From: Symbiodinium natans
Taxonomy: Eukaryota > Sar > Dinophyceae > Suessiales > Symbiodiniaceae
DNA: 64,000 nucleotides
Assembly: GCA_905221605.1 (NCBI GenBank)
Contig: CAJNDS010001524.1
Coordinates: 47,501 to 111,500, forward strand
Direction: 5' to 3'
The notes beneath the pieces were generated by a model. It saw only the letters and a list, made by a program, of their open reading frames with translations. It was not told where the DNA came from and searched no databases. Shown here in pieces: positions 41,266 through 51,939 of the stretch; the stretch's first letter is position 1, and every line of letters starts with the position of its first letter. A program made the position numbers and the translations under genes.

Positions 41266-41579
41266 GAGCCCATAAGCCCAAACCCCGGCCCAACGTCTGA
41301 CCGCCCGGAAGCAGAAGGGCCGCCATCACATCACGTCAAAGACTTTCGGAGTTGTCGTTGGGCTCTTTCAGACGTTTAGGGCTGAGGGGTGTTTAGGGTT
41401 TAGGGCTTAGGGGTTTAGGGTTTAGGGTTTAGGGTTTAGGATTTAGGATTTAGGGTTTAGGGTTTTGTGTTTAGGGTTTAGGGTTTAGGGGGCTTTCAAA
41501 GCTTAAGCGCTGCTTAGCATTTTGGATCCTCAAGGACTCAGGCTTTCGGGAGTTTTGGTTGTAGCGTTTAGGGTTTAAG

Positions 41580-41682
41580 CTTGGGATGCTCCCTGTTACA
41601 CTAACAGGCCTTCGTAGGGCTTATCGTACCCCCCATTAGAATCCCTGCGAAGGACTGTTAGCATAAGGGGGAACATGCCAAG
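41580..41682. mobile_element. Foldback/MITE-like element, family 2, copy a
   Basis: Inverted ends related to TTGGGATGTTCCCCCTTATA and inner CAGTCCTTA, here CTTGGGATGCTCCC...CTAACAGGCCTTCG and CGAAGGACTGTTAGCATAAG...CATGCCAAG. Other copies: 49217-49337, 56030-56135; half copies 53625-53665 and 60512-60546. Confidence 0.8.
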
Positions 41683-41752
41683 TTTAGGGTTTTTAGGGTT
41701 TCGGGTTCCGCTGCTCTGCCCTATCCTTCACATTTTGCAGCGCCCGCCTTGC

Positions 41753-44700
41753 TCAGACAGTTGTGATGAAATACTCTGAAAATGCGTATGCCAACATAAG
41801 CCCTACGTCCCTAACAACCCGAAAACCCAAAACCTCCCCGCCAAAACCCCCAAAGACGGCTCAGAGTATCGTAGACCTGGGGATCAAGTTTGGGTGGGGG
41901 GGGGGTGCGTTTACAGGTGAGAAACATGAAGCTTCAATGATTCAATAAGACACTTGGCCCTGCCCTTTCGAAGCCTTTAAGTTTGTCTAAGGGCTACTTA
42001 ATTGACTAGCATACCGGGGACAAGGTGTGTGTGTGTATACTAAAATGCATGTGTGTATATATCTATATATATATATATTTACACTGGTTATGTAAGGACG
42101 TTCTCTTGGTGGTCTTAGGCGTTGAAGCTCTCTGAATTGGAGGGTTTGGAAGGACAAGATCTCGGTTTCGGGATTTCAGGGCTTTCTGGGCCTAAAGGCC
42201 AAGTAAATAAACCCGAAGTCCTAAACCCTACAAACGCAAAAGCCCGAAACCCTAACCCCTATAATCCCAAAAGACCTACGAAACCTCAAAAGCCCTTCTA
42301 TACAAAACCCTAAACCCTAAAAGCCCCATTTTGCATTCTCGTGTCTTGTGGCCCCCAAAAACTTTTGTGGCTTGTGGGGTGTAGGGCTTAGGGTGTGAAG
42401 GGTGTTTGGTGTTAAAGGTGCTCACGGTTCATGGGGTTTTGGGTTGATTTAGGGTTCAGGGTTTAGGGTTTAGGGTTTAGGGTTTAGGGTTTAGGGTTTA
42501 GGGTTTAGGGTTTAGGGTTTAGGGTATGGGGGCTTGGGCAAATTCACCACTGCTGCCAGACTTGAGTGCCAGACGGCTTATCCTGGAACCTTGGGGTCTT
42601 GCCCCAACAGGTATTGGTCCGGCCACCCACCCGCACCAGCACCCACCCCCCCTTCACAACCTGAAACTAAACTGTAAACCCTGAAACCCCAAACTCCTGA
42701 ACCCTCAACCCTGAAGCCTAAACCCTAAGCCCTAAGCCCTCAAAACCCTAAAATCGTAAACCCTGAAACCCTAAACTCCTGAACCCTAAACCCTGAAACC
42801 CCAAACTCCTGAACCCTAAACCCTAACCGGCAACGCATCGAGGCAGAGTTGGTGTGGGTGCCGGGCTCGAATGTGCCCATGAGCAAGGTGATGATGGCCT
42901 CTTCGCAGGGCTTCAGTCTGGGAGCCTACTATAGGGGCCTTAGGAATGAGAATAGCCTTTTTTCCCGCAAGGGGGGGGGGGGGAGAGATTATAGTTTATA
43001 TAGGGACCACAAGGGAATGCTGTTAGTTTATTAGTGATTTTTCCGCCCCCTGTAGATTATTCAGTGGGTGACGACAAGTTTGGGCTCTAGAGTTGGGCGT
43101 GTCAGCGCCTGTTTCAGGGAAAGGGGGGGTTGTACAAATAGGGCCGTCACGGCGGAGCTGGGCACGTCTGTTTCGCTTGGTCGGTTTCCTTGTTTTGCCC
43201 TACACCCTAAACCCTAAACCCGAAACCCTAAACCCTAAAAACCCTATAAACCCTAAAAACCCTAAAAAGCCTATAAACCCTAAACCCTAAACCCTAAACC
43301 CTAAACCCTAAACCCTAAACCCTAAACCCTGCATGTCACGCAACTACGGCTTCGGGCTTGATCGTATGAAAGGATTGAGGACTCAAGGGCTCGAAACCGG
43401 GTTGCAGGATCTCCTTGTGCGCGCCCAAACCCAAGGATATCGGGGTTTCCGAAATTAGGGGTACCTTATTAGGGTCCGTATTATAAGGGAATCCGACCAT
43501 TTTTGAGTCTAGATTTTAGGGGTCCCACATTTTCGCAAGCCCCCATATCAAAGTTCATGTGAACAGCTCTCTAAGTTCTGGTCCCTTTTCAGAAGCGGGG
43601 GGCCTTGGGCAGGCCGCCAGGGACGATTATTCCCAGTACAGCACCCCCGCGTGCTGCTCCAAGCGACCTCGACAGCCGAGAGCCTGAAGAAAACGAACCC
43701 TAAGCCGTAAACCCCCTAAACCCTAAACCCTAAACCCTGAACCCTGAACCCTAAACCCTAAACCTAAACCCTAAACCCTAAACCCTCCCCCAAAACAAAA
43801 CGAGTAAGAGCACGCGCCTTGTGCGAGATGAAGCCCACCAAGCTCCTCGGTTTGAACAAATTTCAGGTTAAGCCAGGCCCTGAAGCCTAAACCGCCCCTG
43901 CATGAGTTTTGCAACTGGCACACACTCAGGCCCACTTAATCAAAACCCGAAAAGCTTCTGGTTAAGGTGCTCCGATCCGAACCCGGAAAGTAGCGATTTG
44001 GAATCATCGGTTAACCCTTGATTTGTGGTTCGCCAAGGATAACAGGTTCTTGAATCCCAAGAGCTCCTACAAAAGGATTCTGATGGCACCTCCATGTCGG
44101 CTCACTTGTTTCGTTCAATCATTCAGGCGTTTTCGTGCTTCACTTATTCATTACAAAACGCCCTCATTCATTCACTACACTTTTAGTATTCTTGCGCGTT
44201 CATTCATTCTATTCATTCACGCTTTATTAGTATTATTCCGGCGGCTACAAAATAATTAATGAGGCCGCCCTTATAAAAGCCCAAATTTTATTATTAAATT
44301 CGTGCGTCATTACATTCCTTACAATTTAATATAAAATTATATGGTCTTTTAGTTAATTTACCGGGCAAATGAAGAAGTAAGCCCGGGTGTTACGTTCACA
44401 CTATTAATTGCATTCACGCATTTACTTCGTTCATTTGTAATACAATTAATATTGTTCTCTTCACAGATTAAAAGGAAGCGATCGCAGAGAGCGGCATGAA
44501 AGTAATAATATGTGGTCCTAAAGGTGGATTAATAGTATGGCTTCATGGAGTGGTTAGAATGTCAGGGTCTTTAGTTCTAGCGGTTACACCATGAAATGAA
44601 GAGTGAATCCTTGACACACCATTAGTACTGAGGTTATGGTCGCTTGGATTTTGCTTGCTCCTAGTGAGGGGTCACGGCTTCAAGCATCAAGCTTGGCAGG

Positions 44701-46079
44701 CTCCTCGAGTTTTTTCGCATGAGGTCCTGGAATTGAACCAAAGCCTGCTTAGGGGTGGAGGCTGAGGGTGCAGAGCAAACTACACATAAGACGCCCCATC
44801 TGCCATAGCACTTCTGTGGCAGAGATGACCCTAATCCTTGAAGCAACAACAGCGCCGCCCCGGCCACCAAAACTGCAGAACCGCCCCGGCCCTAACTCCC
44901 TTGTACTCCAAAACCTGAAGCCCAAACCCCAAACAGGGTTTGGGGTTTAGGGTTTCGGGTTTAGGGACCCAAAACCCTAAACCCTAAACCCTAAACCTTA
45001 CACCCCAAACCCTAAACTCAACCCACGCCCAGGCACAGGACGTTGAGTCTGGAGAGGGTTGGACCCATCCAGGACGGAATCGTCAGTGTCCTTCAATGCT
45101 GTGACCGTTTAGGGCCGAGGGGACAGGTTTAGGGTTTAATTAGGGTTGAATTTGGTTTAGGGTTTGGGCGGCTGAGGGTTCAGATTTCAGGGTTTAGGGC
45201 TTTGCTGGTAGGGCTTAGGGTCAAATTGGGTTGAGGGTTTAGGGCTTAGGGCCCTAAACCCCTAAACCCCCCTAAACCCCTAAACCCTTCAACCTATCAA
45301 CTTTGAAATCCCCGGTTCCTTTCTTGAAAATGCGACCCTCAACGCAAGGGAGGGCCGTTTCGGGCTTCGCATCCCAAAACAACAGCACCACTGGGAGGCC
45401 TGACCACATGACTCACAGATTCCGTGCTAGGACATGGCTGACTGACCAGGGGCTGTAAGCTTTTCGGGTGTTTAGGGTTTAGGGTTTAGGGTTTAGGGTT
45501 TAGGGTTCAGGGTTCAGGGTTTAGGGTTTAGGGTTTAGGGTTTAGGGTTTAGGGTTTAGGGTTTAGGGTTTAGGGTTTAGGGTTGTGAGCACACAACCCC
45601 AAGCGAACCGGGAACCTGAAACCCAACACAAATTTAAGAAACAAAAAACCTAAACCCCTGGAGTGTTCAAACTCGCCCAACTGAAACGAACCTGCTCAAT
45701 CCTACGTAGAACCCAAGCCCTGTAGACCTGTGCTCTGGACCTAGAAGACCTCCAGGGCCCTATCAGCCTTCAACCTCCAACCACGAAGCCTAAGCCCCAC
45801 AAGCCTCGTAAGCCACCCCTAAACATCCTAAAGTCCAGCCCATAACAGCCGTAAACTCCGCCGAATCTGGAGCATTCCCCAAAGCCATCAACCCTAAACC
45901 CTAAACCCCCCTAAACCCGAAAGCCTAAACCCCAAACCCCAAACCCTAAACCCCCTAAACCCGAAAGCCTAAACCCCAAACCCTAAACCGTAAGAGGGAG
46001 CCCCATGAGACGCCTCTCCGGGCCAGCAGCCGGAATGGTCACGAAGGCCAGGCCGAGGATAGCTTCTACGGCATAGAAC
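41753..46079 (-). CDS. Spliced gene, unrecognised (gene B)
   Basis: Chain of minus-strand exons with matching phases: 45989-46079 (VEAILGLAFVTIPAAGPERR, donor GTTTAG), 45417-45452 (acceptor TTACAG, donor GTGAGT), 45027-45090 (DTDDSVLDGSNPLQTQRPV, donor GTGGGT), 43615-43683 (acceptor TTTTCTTCAG; SRSLGAARGGAVLGIIVPG; GC donor), 43328-43356 (RSRSCVTC, donor GTTTAG), 42828-42910 (PCEEAIITLLMGTFEPG, donor GTTAGG), 42548-42582 (RLALKSGSS, donor GTGAAT) and a last exon 41753-41775 (acceptor CATTTTCAG) ending YFITTV and TGA. It looks like a membrane-associated or secreted protein, but no domain is recognised. Alternative frames exist in some exons. It may be the 3' part of the gene called at 46154-51869. 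Confidence 0.5.
42450..42527 (+). repeat. (TTTAGGG)~11
   Basis: Clean G-strand tract that reads CCCTAAA in gene sense. Degenerate C-strand DNA at 42664-42827 lies on the far side of exon 42548-42582. Confidence 0.9.
43198..43327 (-). repeat. CCCTAAA tract with CCCTATAAA and CCCTAAAAA units
   Basis: Ends at exon 43328-43356, whose donor GTTTAG is the last unit. Another C-strand tract at 43704-43789 lies upstream of exon 43615-43683. Confidence 0.9.
43447..43550. repeat. Dispersed repeat, family 8, copy b
   Basis: Collinear with 5867-5990 (TTTCCGAAATT...TTTTAGGGGTCCCACATTTTCGCAA). Confidence 0.55.
44000..44640. other. AT-rich segment without telomere-type repeats
   Basis: Unlike its surroundings: many TTCATTCA/TTATTA motifs, palindromic AATTAAT words and almost no GGG/CCC. 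One frame of the complement at 44460-44640 (ITFMPLSAIAS region) looks weakly protein-like but has stops. A possible organelle-derived insertion, though I could match it to no mitochondrial gene. Confidence 0.4.
44936..45018. repeat. Head-to-head telomere-type junction
   Basis: TTTGGGG/TTTAGGG/TTTCGGG units (44938-44967) run directly into CCCAAAA/CCCTAAA units (44968-45018). Confidence 0.85.
45239..45296. repeat. Head-to-head junction TTAGGGCCCTAAA
   Basis: G-strand units meet C-strand units at 45247-45259 with no intervening base (GGGCCC), followed by CCCCTAAA variants. Confidence 0.9.
45468..45585 (+). repeat. (TTTAGGG)~17
   Basis: Clean G-strand tract with two TTCAGGG variants, upstream in sense of exon 45417-45452. 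45600-45890 has no array and no exon I could define. Confidence 0.9.
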
Positions 46080-46153
46080 CTCCGGCTTTAGGGTGTAGGG
46101 ATTAGGGTTTAGGTTTAGGGTTTGGGGTTTCGGGGTCCAGTACCCTTGCGGTT

Positions 46154-49100
46154 TCAGGGTTTCTTTAGCCAGTTTGCGGTGCAGGTGAAGTTGAGGTGAT
46201 CTACGGAGGGCTCAGGGTTCTGGGCGAGAGCATTCCAGCTCGCTAAAGCCCTGAGCTCGAAAACCCGAAACCCCCAGCTCTTTGATTGCCTCTTGTCGAG
46301 GAGAGGGGAGAAGGTGTACATGGAGTGCTGCGCAACTCAATGTCCCCAAAACAAGAGCTGCCTCTGGTCGGTGTGTTGGGAATCAACACTGCACCATTGT
46401 TGGGGTACTATTCAAGCCGATCATTGTTGTTTCTTATTGGGTTTAAATATTGATAAACATGCAAAATGATTTCCAACAATGACCCAGAACAAGACAAGGG
46501 GGGTTTAGGGTTTAGGGTTTAACCCTAAACCCTAAACCTAAACCCTAAACCCTAAACCCTAAACCCTAAACCCTAAACCCTAAACCCTAAACGGGCATCT
46601 GGACCACGTAAGGCCCGGAGAGCTCTGCCCTGAGTCGCCGGAACCCACAAGACTCTGAACTCCTAGGGCTCGCCAAGGGAGGGGTTTCAAAAGGGCGTCC
46701 CTTTTGGGGCTCCTGACTGTTGCAGGGAAATCGTTCGGGTTTCGGGTTTAGGGCTTCGGGCCTAGCAGCCTAGCCTGGGCTTAGTTCTGGGTGCCCCTTG
46801 ATAGCAAAGTGTCCACTGCGCGCTATGGGGTGCATGGCTCTTGCTGCTAAGTTCGGGGCCCCTGCCTAGCGTTAACAAAAGCCTCTCTGAATAACAAGGA
46901 TCCCGTAGCCCCCGCAGAAAGTAGACCCGGCACGCGTAGCTAAACACCTCCCCTTCCCAGAAACCGTCGAGGCACCTCGCTCGCGGCAGGATCTGGCAGC
47001 AGAGGCCGGGCCGTATCAGGGTTTCTCTTGGGAGCTTTGTGGGGTTTAGGGTTTAGGGTTTAGGGTTTAGGGTTTAGGGTTTAGGGTTTAGGGTTTAGGG
47101 TTTAGGGTTTAGGGCTTAGGGCTTAGGGCTTAGGGCTTAGGGCCGAGCTGGGGCTCGTGACAAAGGGCTCTTCAGGGCTCGGGTTGCGCAAGGCGCCCTA
47201 AGAGCCACGTCTCGTCGCTCTGTGCTAGGCGATATCTCAGAAAGGTCCGCAGCAGAACCCAAAAGACCTGCAGAATTCACCGTAAGAACAACAACATGTA
47301 AATCATCACCTTAAACCCCACGATCTACCTAGACAATCTCCATCTCCCGACACCTAGAGACACCCTTAAGAGCTCTCAGAAATTCCCCAGAGGCAGTCAC
47401 GCAGGATACTCGATGGGGGGGGGGGGTACTTGCAACCGCCAAAGGCAGAGCCTCAAACACCTTCAAATCTCGAAGCACAAGAGCCGTGAAACCCACAACA
47501 CCCCGCAACTTCCTACTGTTAAACTCTCCACACTAAACCCTAAACCCTAAACCCTAAACCCCAAGCCCTAAACCCTAAACCCTAAACCCTAAACCCTGAA
47601 CCCTAAACCCTAAACCCTCAACCCTCAAGGCCTCCGGCGATGGGTAGAGTGCTGGGAAGGGGGGCTCGGCGCCCGGAAGGCCCACGAGAAAGGCACAGAC
47701 CTTGGGTGTTTAGGGTTTAGGGTTTAGGGTTTAGGGTTTAGGGTTTAGGGTTTAGGGTTTAGGGTTTAGGGTTTAGGGTTTAGGGTTTAGGGTTTAGGGT
47801 TTAGGGTTTGTTGTTGGGTTCAGGGTTCAGGAGGCTTAGCAATTTCAGCTTTGGAGGGTTTGGGGTGGTTCTGGTCGATTTCTTTGGGGGATTAGGGTTA
47901 GGGTTTAGGCTTAGGGTTTAGGGCTTAGGGCTTAAGGCTTAGGGTTTAGGGTTTAGGGTTTGGGGTTTAGGGTTTCGGGTTTCGGGTTTCGGGTTTTGGG
48001 CCTCAGGTTTAGGGTTTAATTAGGGTTCAGGGTTCAGGGTTAGCGTTCGGGGCTGGCTTTGGGGAAAGTTTTCGGGGTGTCACGTAACTTGTGCTTGGGG
48101 GGTCTAACGTTCAGGAACGAGGATTGGGGTGGTATGTGTTCAGCTTCCTATTCTAGCTCAAGATTTGCGTGCGGATGCTGGTTGTATAAACTCTGAATCC
48201 TAAGCCTTATTTTGACCCTAAAGAGGTTAGCCTAAATCCCTCAACCCTGATTTTTTAACTAAGCCTTATTTTAACCCTAAGCAATTCAGAGCGAAACCCT
48301 AAACTACTCGACCAAAGGCGAGAATAAGTGGAGAATGGGCTCTGAGGCGCTAAGGCCGGTCCGTGGTGGGGGCTGCGGTTCCTCACTCGCAACCAAAGAC
48401 CCCAGGGCCCGAGGGCCTGCGCGGAGTTTACGCTTTGGGGTTTAGGACTTAGAGTTAAGAGTTTAGCCTAAGCCCTAAACCCTAGACCTTAGTCCCTAAA
48501 CCTGAAACCTGAAACCCTAAACCCTAAATAGGGCTTGGGGTCTATAGCGTTCCGACGGGTTAAGGGCCTATAAGGGCTTTACCAACCTCAGCGTGGCAAA
48601 CTAAACTTCGGGCTTCAACCCTAAACACTAAACCCTATAAACCCTATACACCCTATACACCCTATACACCCTATACACCCTATAAACCCTATAAACCCTA
48701 TAAACCCTATAAACCCTATAAACCCTATAAACCCTATAAACCCTATAAACCCTATAAACCCTATAAACCCTATAAACCCTATAAACCCTATAAACCCTAT
48801 AAACCCAATAAACCCTATAAACCCTATAAACCCTATAAACCCTAAACCTTAAATCAAGATGGATCCAGAAGCCGTAAGTCCCCCTAGATCAACCCCAAAA
48901 CCCGACATCCCAAGCCTGAACCCATGATCCCAAGCTCCCAACCTCCAACCCTCAATGCTTCAGGCGTGGGGCGAGACCCCAAATCGGCCAGGTACCCGCC
49001 ATGGCCACGCCGATCCTCGGCCACTAAAGGCGCTCGAAGGTTCAGGGCTTGTACTACGAATTGCTTAAGCCCCAAAACAAATTAGAAAAAATAGGGTCTT

Positions 49101-51869
49101 CCTTATAAGGGCAATATAGGGATTCTTGTTTTATACTTTTTGGGGGGCTCTTAAGCAAACATTAGTATAGGGCATTCAGGGTCTTGGGGTTCAGGGTCCA
49201 GGGTTCAGGGTTCAGATTGGGATGTTCCCCCTTATACCAACCATCCTTAAGAGGGTTTTTTTTTTTTTTTGGGGGGGGGGGGGGGTTGTACTATAACCTC
49301 TGTTAAGGGCTGCGAGTATAAGGGGGGAACATCCCAAGGTTTAGAGTTCATAGCGTTGAGGTTTGTGTTTTCTACTGAGTCTTGGGTCTTTGCCTTGAGT
49401 TTTGCGGCTCTTGCAGCCGGTATAGGGCATGAGGGTCTTGGGAATTGTGAGGGTATAGCTTGGGGGGGGGGAGGGGGGGGAGGAGTTGGGCTCTTAGGGC
49501 TGCCAAGATTCCGGTCCAAAAAGCTTTAAAAGCATCACCCGAAAGCGAGAGCGCCTGAACAGTGAAGTACTTTAGTACTCTTCCGCTTGAGCTTTTTCAG
49601 GTGGGAACAGTGAGGGCTTTACACTGGGGCATTTTCCCAGAACGGGGGGTACCCCTGGTGTATCCCAAATAGACTAGAATCCCCTTAGAAGGCCCCTTTA
49701 TTCTCGGAATACCTAAACCCTAAACCCTAAACCCTAAACCCTAAACCCTAAACCCTAAACCCTAAACCCTAAACCCTAAACCCTAAACCCCCCAAGATGG
49801 ATAAACATGCTTCCAGGGCTCGCCGACTGGCTCATCAGCGGCACGAAGTAGATGAATGCGGCCCATGCGTACCTCTCAGCACTTGAAGGTGCATGGTAAT
49901 TAATATTATCATTATTATTATTGTTACTATTATTATTATTAATATTATTCTTATTATTATTAACCCATTAGAACTGTACTTATAACTGTCCTGATAGCCA
50001 TATTAGGGCACTTAAGGGGGCTCATCATTGGGGTTAGAAGTAGAGTTACAACTCGCTTTGAAAGTACCATGAACCTCTCAGCACCGTTCTTCAGCTGGGG
50101 TGCGGTGCGATCTTGCCCTCTTTAGGGGTGTCTTTTCTAAACCCTAAACCCCAAACCCAAACGGTAGGGGGAAGCAGGGGCCTCATCCGCCCCTTGCTTG
50201 AAAACAGTTTGTAAAAGTCAATGTCCCAGAGAAGGGCTCCAGAAGGGTCCCAGGCAGGTCCCATTTTCCAGGGGAAAAGGTCTGGAACACTGCAACATCG
50301 CCGATGCCCCCTGGAGTCCCTGGAATCTGCCAGCCCGGGGCCGGGGGGGTACCCCCCGACCAAAATGCCCTCAATGGTGCGGGATTTGGGGTCCTAATCA
50401 TATTAGGGCTTACGCCCGGGTGTCTGAGGCGCAGCCAGGCACTGCATAAGGCTGCATGAAGCCCAGGATTTGCCCAGACCCGCAATGAAAATGTGGGTTT
50501 TTTTGTATTGCAATCGACGGTTTTCCTCCATTTTACTCCGTGAAAGCTCCAAGAAGCCTACGAGCCGCTGACAGGCTCCGCAAAGCTCAGGAGGCGCCAC
50601 CCTGCTCTCTCTCTGTAAAAAAGCAAGAAAGCCCCCCTTGAGGGGGTTTAGGGGGTGAACCCTAAACCCTAAATGAGAACAGTTTGGGTGGTTGGGGTGG
50701 GACTACATGCTAACGCAAGCGAGCGGCCCGGGTGCTTTTAGCACCAGCGAGCTTCCCTTCTTTAAACCCTAAACCCTAAACCCAAAATACCCTAAACCCT
50801 AAACCCACAAAGCCCTAAACCCTAAACACCCTAAACCCTAAACCCAAAATACCCGATACCCTAAACCCTAAACCCTAAACCCTAAACCCTAAACCCTAAA
50901 CCCTAATCCCTAAACCCTAGACCCTAAACCCTAAACCCTAATCCCTAAACCCTAAACCCTAAACCCTAAACCCTAAACCCTAAACCCTAACCCTAAAGGG
51001 CACAAGTCGTTGAGGTGCATCTCCGATCCCGGCCGCGGCTCGCGGTGGGCGACGCGGCTGAGTTGGATCAGAAGGATCATGACCTTAAAGGAGTGAGTAT
51101 GAGGGTTTAGGGTTTAGGGTTTAGGGTTTAGGGTTTAGGGTTTAGGGTTTAGGGTTTAGGGTTTAGGGTTTAGGGTTTAGGGTTTAGGGTTTAGGGTAAA
51201 AAGGATCATGGCCTCAGGAGTAGGGCTGAGGGTATGAGGGCATTAGGGTTTAGGGTTAAGGATCATGACCTGACCTTAGGAGTAGGGTCGAGGGTATGAG
51301 GGTATGAGGGTTTAGGGTTCATTGTTCAGGGTTTAGGGTTTGGGCTCAGGGCTTGGGGGTTTAAGTTAAGAAGAGGCTTTTGGGTAGAGTTCCATGGTAA
51401 GGATAACGTAATGGGGGGGCTTCGGGCCCTAAACCCTAAACCCTAGACCCTAAACCCGAAACCCTGAACCCTAAAGGGGTTGGGGGTTTATGCGGCTGAG
51501 GCTTCGGGACTTGAACGGTTTGGGGCAACACGCAATATGCAAAGAGACGCGGCCTCATCGAGGGCTAGGGGTTTAGGGTTTAGGATTTAGGGTTGGGGTT
51601 TAGGGTTTAGGGCTTAGGGGCTTAGGGTTTGGGGTTCAGGGTTCAGGGTTTAGGGCTTAGGGCTTGGGGTGTAATACTTAGGGTTTGGGGGCACCAGGGG
51701 CGTCATGCAACCCGCAAGAGCAAGGGCAAAAGGTGCTACAGTCTCAGCATGTAAGTAATACGCGCACCCTAAACCCTAAACCCTAAACCCTAAACCCGGA
51801 ACCCTAAAGCTGAGACCATGGCCCAGCCGATCCATCCGTGCGCAGGAGCTGGAAGCGTGCCTGGGCCAA
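46154..51869 (-). CDS. Spliced gene of ~11 exons, unrecognised (gene C)
   Basis: Exons with compatible phases: 51817-51869 (LAQARFQLLRTDGSAGP), 50992-51057 (acceptor ATCCAACTCAG; RVAHREPRPGSEMHLNDLC), 50480-50601 (ELCGACQRLVGFLELSRSKM), 50163-50326 (VPDLFPWKMGPAWDPSGALL, then LLPPT at donor GTTTGG), 49789-49874 (RYAWAAFIYFVPLMSQSASP, membrane-like; donor GTTTAG), 49539-49554 (16 nt), 48950-49063, 48387-48416 (ALGPWGLWLR, donor GTGAGG), 47623-47700 (VCAFLVGLPGAEPPFPALYP), 46770-46992 (VFSYACRVYFLRGLRDPCYS), 46593-46654 (LRAELSGPYVVQMP, donor GTTTAG) and 46154-46327 (HSMYTFSPLLDKRQSKSW ... NFTCTANWLKKP, stop). Two exons end in PEALR. The stop may be bypassed by an earlier GC donor that would join this gene to the 45989-46079 exon. 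The function is unknown. Individual exons are open in other frames, so the protein is tentative. Confidence 0.5.
46501..46592. repeat. Head-to-head telomere-type array, fusion-like
   Basis: TTTAGGG units (46501-46520) turn directly into about ten CCCTAAA units (46521-46592) at GGGTTTAACCC. It forms the 5' end of the intron after exon 46593-46654. Confidence 0.95.
47042..47136 (+). repeat. (TTTAGGG)~9 passing into GCTTAGG
   Basis: Clean units followed by four GCTTAGG variants, upstream in sense of exon 46770-46992. Confidence 0.9.
47533..47810. repeat. CCCTAAA tract, exon, (TTTAGGG)~15
   Basis: C-strand units at 47533-47622 and G-strand units at 47707-47810 face each other across exon 47623-47700. 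Degenerate G-strand DNA continues at 47890-48032; 48033-48280 shows nothing I can name. Confidence 0.9.
48618..48853 (-). repeat. (CCCTATAAA)n, 9-bp array
   Basis: About 25 units, the first few CCCTATACA, then uniform CCCTATAAA. Reverse complement of the 7060-7232 type. Confidence 0.95.
49052..49168. mobile_element. Foldback/MITE-like element, family 4, copy b
   Basis: Ends TTGCTTAAGCCCCAAAA and TTTTGGGGGGCTCTTAAGCAAA. Its left arm carries the AG used as acceptor for exon 48950-49063, if that exon is right. Confidence 0.7.
49217..49337. mobile_element. Foldback/MITE-like element, family 2, copy b
   Basis: Ends TTGGGATGTTCCCCCTTATA and TATAAGGGGGGAACATCCCAA. The interior has a T run next to a G run (about 14 T, 15 G at 49255-49285). 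Confidence 0.8.
49711..49788 (-). repeat. (CCCTAAA)~11
   Basis: Clean C-strand tract ending at the donor of exon 49789-49874. Confidence 0.95.
49882..50080. mobile_element. Foldback/MITE-like element, family 3, copy b, with (ATT)n inside
   Basis: Ends CTTGAAGGTGCATGGTAATT and AAGTACCATGAACCTCT. An ATT/TAT microsatellite (49897-49965) occupies the left interior. Family interior (ACTGTACTTATAACTGT, CATATTAGGGCACTTAAGGG) is conserved. Confidence 0.75.
50765..51197. repeat. CCCTAAA tract, exon, (TTTAGGG)~13
   Basis: C-strand units with CCCAAAATAC interruptions at 50765-50991, exon 50992-51057, then clean G-strand units at 51103-51197. Beyond it AAGGATCATGACCT...GAGGGTATGAGGG recurs at about 51069, 51200 and 51256. 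Confidence 0.9.
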
Positions 51870-51939
51870 CTAAAGCTTAGTGGTTTAGGGTTTAGGGTTT
51901 AGGGTTTAGCGTTTAGGGTTTAGGGTTTAGGGTTTAGCA

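Noticed and set aside
43333-43440. Plus-strand frame MSRNYGFGLDRMKGLRTQG
   Set aside because: Protein-like, but has no acceptor before it, and the minus strand here has an exon that fits the phases of its neighbours; left open as an alternative.
48618-48853. CRISPR-like array
   Set aside because: 9-bp units without spacers; a simple repeat.
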